64,000 bases of DNA. Source: Halorussus lipolyticus. GTDB lineage: Archaea > Halobacteriota > Halobacteria > Halobacteriales > Haladaptataceae. Under the pieces are notes generated by a model. That model saw only the letters and a program-made list of their open reading frames with translations, did not search any database and was not told the DNA's origin. The stretch covers positions 1,364,001-1,428,000 of the forward strand of contig NZ_CP119804.1 of the NCBI RefSeq assembly GCF_029338375.1. Direction: 5' to 3'. Both the position numbers and the translations under genes were made by a program. This document shows positions 60,174 to 64,000 of this stretch, piece after piece; position 1 is the stretch's first letter, and the number at the start of each line of letters is the position of its first letter.

Positions 60174-60434
60174 ATGGCCCTCCTCGAAATTCTCGCGGTG
60201 TTCGTCGTCGGATTCGTCTCGGGCACCGTCGTCCGGTGGTTCGCCGGCCTCGCGGCGCTCGTCGCGCTAGTTCTGGTGGTCCTCGGTGTCACTACGGTCC
60301 AGATTGGTCTCCTCAACCACGTCCTCCAGCAGTACTACGTCGGCAACGAACTCCTGTTCATCTCGGGATTTTTGTTCGGCATCGACGCCGAACAGACCAA
60401 AGCGGTGGTCGAGCGCCGAGGAGCGAGCGACTGA
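60174..60434 (+). CDS. Small membrane protein, 86 residues
   Basis: Three hydrophobic stretches (about residues 4-20, 23-47 and 58-68) lie around a polar HHVLQQYYVGNE-like loop (actual NHVLQQYYVGNE), and the tail is charged (DAEQTKAVVERRGASD). No known motif. It is transcribed away from the HalOD1 gene. Codon usage is typical of the genome. Confidence 0.65.
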   Translation: MALLEILAVFVVGFVSGTVVRWFAGLAALVALVLVVLGVTTVQIGLLNHVLQQYYVGNELLFISGFLFGIDAEQTKAVVERRGASD

Positions 60435-60600
60435 GTGCGCCGACACTCCGAGCGAACGCGCGCGACTGATAGAGAATTGTAATTATATGTTTAATATAGA
60501 ATTTCATTTGTATAGGGTTTGAGTAGGTGGATACGCACCGTTCTCGGCTGGAAGGGATATTCCAAATAGGAGGCAATAAAACATATGCGTATTATTCACA

Positions 60601-60623
60601 CACCATGTAGATTAGATATGGTG
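60601..60623. promoter_or_regulatory. Inverted repeat upstream of the TATA box at 60624
   Basis: CACCAT (60601-60606) and ATGGTG (60618-60623) flank an 11-base AT-rich core, directly before the TATA region. It is a plausible site for a dimeric regulator of the 64-residue gene. GTGCATA occurs twice just after it (60621-60627 and 60642-60648). Confidence 0.4.
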
Positions 60624-60637
60624 CATATTTATATACC
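60624..60637 (+). promoter_or_regulatory. TATA element for the gene at 60658
   Basis: CATATTTATATACC, centred about 28 bp before ATG 60658, typical of a strong leaderless promoter. The 220-bp spacer around it is much richer in AT than the rest of the window. Confidence 0.6.
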
Positions 60638-60657
60638 TATAGTGCATAGTATATAGT

Positions 60658-60852
60658 ATGAATTACTACGACCTTGTTCTCGGTCTCATCCCGCTCGCTC
60701 TCCTCGGTCTGACCGGTGTCCTCACTACCGCTGGCCTCGCACTCACCACCGCCGTCCCGCTCGCTGGCACGATTTCGGCCGGCATGATCGGCCACGCGAT
60801 GTTCGTCCGCACGCCGACCGACGCGCCCGCCGCGCCCGTCGTCCAGCAGTAA
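60658..60852 (+). CDS. Haloarchaeal small membrane protein, 64 residues
   Basis: MNYYDLVLGLIPLALLGLTG leads into two hydrophobic segments (about residues 6-25 and 27-49), with a Pro/Ala-rich end (TPTDAPAAPVVQQ). Proteins of almost this size and layout are common in haloarchaea; the role is unknown. The gene has a strong TATA and an inverted repeat upstream, suggesting high or regulated expression. Confidence 0.7.
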   Translation: MNYYDLVLGLIPLALLGLTGVLTTAGLALTTAVPLAGTISAGMIGHAMFVRTPTDAPAAPVVQQ

Positions 60853-60972
60853 ATAGACTAGTTCTTTTCTCAATACCCCTCGTTTCGTTTTGGCTTTTTC
60901 TGACACCTTCGACGGGCGTCGGCCGCTCGTCTGACGTATCTATTTGTGTTTGCTCCGTGGTGAGTTTTCAAT

Positions 60973-61164
60973 ATGCACCAAGACCACCTCGATATGGAGT
61001 CGGTCACGCTCGAACTCTCCGAGGAGGAACTCGAGCGCATCGACGACATCGCGTTCGCGGACCACCGGGACAACCGCGAGGCCGCGATTCGGGAACTCCT
61101 CGACCAGTGGCTGAAAGACCGCGAGCGAGCGGACGCCAAGGCCGACGAATCAGGCGGCGAGTGA
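60973..61164 (+). CDS. Ribbon-helix-helix (CopG/Arc-type) DNA-binding protein
   Basis: A 63-residue protein: the beta strand SVTLELSEEELERID, then helices IAFADHRDNREAAIRELLDQ WLKDR, the classic ribbon-helix-helix order. The tail is polar. No toxin gene sits next to it, so an antitoxin role is not supported; an ordinary repressor is more likely. A TATA-like TATTTGTG lies about 29 bp upstream. It is convergent with the next gene, whose stop is 1 bp away. Confidence 0.78.
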   Translation: MHQDHLDMESVTLELSEEELERIDDIAFADHRDNREAAIRELLDQWLKDRERADAKADESGGE

Positions 61165-61165
61165 C

Positions 61166-61507
61166 CTACGGCTTGAAGTCGAACCGCGGGCCGTCGTCGT
61201 CCGAATCGTCTATCGACGGTCCCTCGACCGACGGCGGCACGAACGACCGGTCTTTGGGGTCGATTTCTCTGCCTTCCTCGTATTTCACGAAGCTCAGGTA
61301 GTAGACTTCGCCACAGCCCTCGCCCTCGGTTTCGTCGGCCCCGCAGACGAGTTTCACGCCGTCGGCCTCCTCGTAGTCGTCGTAGGCGTCGGCGTACTCC
61401 CACCCGTCGAGCGGCGTGGGCGTCACGCACTTGTCGGCGAGATAGCCCTCGCGGTCGAGGGTGGCGATGGCACCGCACCGCGGGCAGTAGTAGCGAACTG
61501 CGGTCAT
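61166..61507 (-). CDS. Haloarchaeal zinc-ribbon protein, 113 residues
   Basis: MTAVRYYCPRCGAIATLDRE opens with a CxxC pair. A second pair of Cys lies in KLVCGADETEGEGCGEVYYL, forming a rubredoxin-like or RPB9-like ribbon. The acidic middle and a low-complexity Asp-rich C-terminus (SIDDSDDDGPRFDF) complete it. The start at 61507 is the ATG nearest the conserved part. Divergent from the eIF2B-like gene. Function unknown. Confidence 0.72.
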   Translation of the reverse strand: MTAVRYYCPRCGAIATLDREGYLADKCVTPTPLDGWEYADAYDDYEEADGVKLVCGADETEGEGCGEVYYLSFVKYEEGREIDPKDRSFVPPSVEGPSIDDSDDDGPRFDFKP

Positions 61508-61627
61508 GGTCCGCTGTAAGGGGCGGGCGTACTTTCCACTAACGACTACGTGGTCGTTTCGACGCTGAACTCCCGGTTCGCGCCCAGATAAGCAAGACAT
61601 TTGGCCCGCCGAGGAGACCCTTCGGGT

Positions 61628-62479
61628 ATGATAGACGAGACGGTCGAGGAGATACGCGAGATGCAGACCCATAGCTCCTCAGTCGTCGCGGTGAAGGCCG
61701 CCCGCGCGCTGGAGGACCTGCTCGAACGCGACTTCGCCTCGGTCGAGGACTTCGAGCGTGACCTCGAACGCAACTCGTCGGCGCTCCGGCGTGCCAACCC
61801 CTCACACGCCTCGCTGGTCACGACTCAGCGCGCCATCGTCTCGATGGTCGAGGACGCCGACGCCGGAACGGCCGAGGAGGCCAAGGCCGGTCTCTCGGAG
61901 GCCATCGACAACGTGGTCGAACAGGTCGAGACGGCCAAGCGCCGGGCCGCCGAGAACGCCGTGGACTTCGTGGAGGACGGCGCGACCATCCTGACCCACG
62001 ACTACTCCTCGACGGTGTTGGAGGCCATCGAGCAGGCGGTCTCCGACGGGCGGTACGTCACCGTCTACGTCACCGAGGCCCGGCCCCGGTATTTGGGTCG
62101 CAAGACCGCCCGCGCCCTCGCCGAGATGGACCGCGTGGACGCCCACCTCGTCGTTGACGGGGCGTCCGGTCACTACCTGCCCGAGTGCGACCGGGTTCTG
62201 CTGGGGATGGACTGCATCGTGGACGACACCCTCTACAACCGAATCGGGACCTTCCCGCTGGCCGCGGCCGCCGACCAGACCGACGTGCCCGTCACGGTGG
62301 TCGGGTCGTCGGCGAAGTTGGTCGGCGAGGGCTTCCGATTCGAGAACGACTTCCGGTCGCCCAGCGAGGTCCTCCGGGAACCCGCCGAGGGCTTCTCTGT
62401 GGAGAACCCGGCCTACGACGCCACGCCGACCGACCTGCTGGATTCGGTCGTGACCGACGAAGGCGTCCGGGAGTTCTGA
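61628..62479 (+). CDS. eIF2B alpha/ribose-1,5-bisphosphate isomerase-like protein
   Basis: A 283-residue protein of the eIF2B-alpha/MtnA/R15P isomerase superfamily. The helical N-terminal part (MIDETVEEIREMQTHSSSVV) precedes a Rossmann-like domain with ILTHDYSSTVLEAIEQAVSD, YVTEARPRYLGRKTARALAE and VLLGMDCIVDDTLYNRIGTF. The last motif has the catalytic Asp that isomerases share, and AAAADQTDVPVTVVGSSAKL follows. It may be a haloarchaeal homologue of ribose-1,5-bisphosphate isomerase (AMP salvage) or an archaeal translation factor relative; I cannot decide. It is shorter than typical R15P isomerases. Confidence 0.8.
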   Translation: MIDETVEEIREMQTHSSSVVAVKAARALEDLLERDFASVEDFERDLERNSSALRRANPSHASLVTTQRAIVSMVEDADAGTAEEAKAGLSEAIDNVVEQVETAKRRAAENAVDFVEDGATILTHDYSSTVLEAIEQAVSDGRYVTVYVTEARPRYLGRKTARALAEMDRVDAHLVVDGASGHYLPECDRVLLGMDCIVDDTLYNRIGTFPLAAAADQTDVPVTVVGSSAKLVGEGFRFENDFRSPSEVLREPAEGFSVENPAYDATPTDLLDSVVTDEGVREF

Positions 62480-62528
62480 GGCGTCTCAGCCAGCAGGCCG
62501 AAGGGCCTCGCCGTCGTTATCCTTCTCG

Positions 62529-62984
62529 ATGGACCCGAAACACCGACTCGCGCACAACCTCACCGCCGAGTCGGAGGCCTACGGCTACACCCTCACCATC
62601 TGGGGGTCGGGTGCGATGCTCATCTACAAGGTCCAGACGCCGGACCTGTTTCACATCCTCCTGCTGGCGTTCGGCGCGATACTCGGCTTCGCAGTCCTCG
62701 GAGCTATCGCCTTCCAACAGATAGTGCGGGAACCCACCGAGGACGACACCCACCTCGTCGTGACCTCGATGGTTCACGTCGTCTCGACGCTCGGGAATCT
62801 GGTCTTCGCCTACCTGCTGGTCCGGTTCGTCGTTACCTCCTCGACGCCGGGATGGCTCGCGTTCCCGCTGGTCGGGTTTCAGGCGACGGTTCTGTACAAC
62901 GTCTTGCTCCTACTGGAGGACTTTCTCTCGGAGCGATTCGTGCGAGCGACCCGGTTCGGCGAGGGGTTAGACGAGTCGGACTGA
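62529..62984 (+). CDS. Four-span membrane protein, unknown function
   Basis: A 151-residue protein with spans at about residues 21-35, 40-64, 82-105 and 109-131. A polar loop, QQIVREPTEDDTHLVVTS, separates spans 2 and 3, and the C-terminus is acidic. No motif is known to me. It follows the eIF2B-like gene by 49 bp on the same strand and is probably in its operon. Confidence 0.7.
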   Translation: MDPKHRLAHNLTAESEAYGYTLTIWGSGAMLIYKVQTPDLFHILLLAFGAILGFAVLGAIAFQQIVREPTEDDTHLVVTSMVHVVSTLGNLVFAYLLVRFVVTSSTPGWLAFPLVGFQATVLYNVLLLLEDFLSERFVRATRFGEGLDESD

Positions 62985-62998
62985 CTGGTTCCCGGCCC

Positions 62999-64000
62999 CT
63001 ACTCCACCGCGACCCACTCCCCCGTCTCGTCGCTCTCTTGAATCGCCGCCAGCGCCTGCTGGACCGCGAGGCCGTCCTCGAAGTCGGGATGGTACTCCCA
63101 CCCTCGTCCCGACGCCGCGGAATCGACCGCGCGCAGGAACTCGTAGTTCTCGTGGACGAAGGTGTGTTCCCACCCGAGGACGTGGCCCGGCGGCCACCAG
63201 TGTTCGACGTAGGGGTCGTCTGGGTCGGTCACCAGAATCGTCTCGTAGCCCCGGTTGTCCTCCCGAAGTACTTCGAGTTCGTTCAGGCGCTCTAGCGAGA
63301 ACTTCAGACTGCCCTTCGAGCCGTGAACCTCGATGCTGTGGTCGTTCTTGTGCCCGGTGGCGAACCGCGAGGCCTCGAAGGTGGCCATCGCGCCGCCTGC
63401 CAACTCGGCCTGCGCGGAGTAGGCGTCGTCCACCGTGACCTCGCGCATTTCGGCCTCGCCGCCGTCTCCCTCGACGGGGCGCTCGTCCACGAAGGTCCGG
63501 AGGTGGCCCGAGACGCGCTCTACGTCGCCGACGAGGAATCTGGCGAGGTCGATGGTGTGAGCGCCGAGGTCCCCGAGCGCGCCGCTTCCGGCCATCTCCT
63601 CGGAGTTGCGCCACGACCACGGGGCCTCGGGGTCGGCCAGCCAGTCCTGCATGTAGGTCCCTCGAAAGTGGCGAATCTCCCCGAGTTCGCCGTCGTCGAT
63701 GAGGTTCTTCGCGTACCGGAGCGCCGGGACGAACCGGTAGTTGAACGCGGTCGCGGTCGGGACGCCGGCCTCCTCGGCGGCCTCGGCCATGCGCTCGGCC
63801 GACTGGAGGTCGTTTGCGAGGGGTTTCTCCGAGAGGACGGGAGTTCCGGCGTCGAGCGCCGCAATCGAGGGTTCGGCGTGGACGTGGTTCGGCCCGAGGT
63901 TGTAGAAGGCGTCTACCTCGTCTACCACGTCCTCCCAGTCGGTCGCGGTGGTCTCGAATCCGAGGCGGTCGGCCGCGTCGGCGAGGGCCTCCTCGTCGCG
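62999..64000 (-). CDS. Gfo/Idh/MocA-family oxidoreductase, 5' end beyond window
   Basis: A 333-residue partial protein; the true start is past the right edge. AFYNLGPNHVHAEPSIAALD and VLSEKPLANDLQSAERMAEA form the end of the NAD(P) Rossmann domain with the EKP motif. FNYRFVPALRYAKNLIDDGE, DLGAHTIDLARFLVGDVERV (the conserved HxxD-like catalytic element) and GHVLGWEHTFVHENYEFLRA belong to the C-terminal domain. Such enzymes oxidise sugars, inositol or trehalose derivatives; the substrate is unknown. The stop lies 14 bp from the stop of the preceding membrane protein gene. Confidence 0.85.
   Translation of the reverse strand, partial: RDEEALADAADRLGFETTATDWEDVVDEVDAFYNLGPNHVHAEPSIAALDAGTPVLSEKPLANDLQSAERMAEAAEEAGVPTATAFNYRFVPALRYAKNLIDDGELGEIRHFRGTYMQDWLADPEAPWSWRNSEEMAGSGALGDLGAHTIDLARFLVGDVERVSGHLRTFVDERPVEGDGGEAEMREVTVDDAYSAQAELAGGAMATFEASRFATGHKNDHSIEVHGSKGSLKFSLERLNELEVLREDNRGYETILVTDPDDPYVEHWWPPGHVLGWEHTFVHENYEFLRAVDSAASGRGWEYHPDFEDGLAVQQALAAIQESDETGEWVAVE

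Noticed and set aside
60973..61164. Antitoxin of a toxin-antitoxin pair
   Set aside because: The ribbon-helix-helix protein has no adjacent toxin gene of any type I recognise.
1..64000. CRISPR array, rRNA or tRNA genes, insertion sequences
   Set aside because: No regularly spaced direct repeats, no cloverleaf candidates with TTC-like arms, no ribosomal RNA and no transposase frames were found on reading both strands. A tRNAscan or covariance run would be needed to exclude a diverged tRNA.

Overview
The window is chromosomal DNA from a haloarchaeon (class Halobacteria). The evidence is high GC with strong third-position bias, very acidic proteins, AT-rich TATA elements centred about 26-30 bp upstream of start codons (leaderless promoters), twin-arginine signal peptides on exported proteins, and many families typical of or restricted to this class: amphi-Trp, HTH-10 bacterio-opsin activator, HalOD1, Gins51-PriS, archaeal Elp3, Pelota, RqcH and Cdc48. 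I cannot name the genus from sequence alone. No rRNA, tRNA, CRISPR array, transposase or integrase is visible.

Layout. 0-11 kb: the start of transcription factor S at the left edge, a TFIIB-type zinc-ribbon protein, an AI-2E-type permease, a PadR regulator, an amphi-Trp protein, a DUF1028 protein, an MgtC/DUF4010 membrane protein, a class III aminotransferase and an AlaX-type editing protein. 11-20 kb: an esterase, an MBL-fold hydrolase, a large Lhr-type helicase, a winged-helix regulator followed by a Cys-rich mini-protein, and a LarA-like racemase. 20-31 kb: a MutY/Mig-type glycosylase, a Na/Ca exchanger, glutamate dehydrogenase, a large PAS/GAF/HTH-10 sensor-regulator, an orphan Tat-exported PstS, two oxidoreductases and a CinA-like protein. 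31-37 kb: thymidine kinase, a Yip1-type protein, small acidic proteins, a DHH-family protein that has lost its catalytic residues, and an MFS permease.

37-55 kb holds much of the translation-quality-control set: Elp3 (wobble uridine modification), RqcH/NFACT, Pelota and, 8 kb further on, Cdc48. Two DUF4013-like membrane proteins, an acyl-CoA dehydrogenase, a HAD hydrolase, PanB and other membrane proteins lie among them. At 48.0-49.1 kb an AT-rich island interrupts the backbone with a Tat-exported protein of unknown type facing a small membrane protein. 54.6-64 kb: the replication pair PriS-Gins51 with a GNAT, the RNA-repair pair archease-RtcB, a HalOD1 protein, several small membrane or regulatory proteins, an eIF2B-alpha-like protein and an incomplete Gfo/Idh/MocA dehydrogenase at the right edge.

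Spacers. Two families of structured intergenic repeats stand out. Family 1 has a 5' box resembling GGGTGGACTGAAAGGGGCC, a variable hairpin, and a 3' box resembling GCGAGCGGGCGGGGGCTTC. It is seen at about 3.7, 9.05, 13.5, 47.6 and 59.6 kb, with a decayed 5' box at 37.6 kb. Family 2 has a stem followed by GGGGAGG and a GCGGT-rich tail, at about 9.0, 33.05 and 50.8 kb. A possible non-coding RNA lies at 4.0 kb. These, the AT-rich island, the Cys-rich peptide and the catalytically degenerate DHH protein are the most interesting parts of the window. Most coding genes are ordinary haloarchaeal housekeeping genes.
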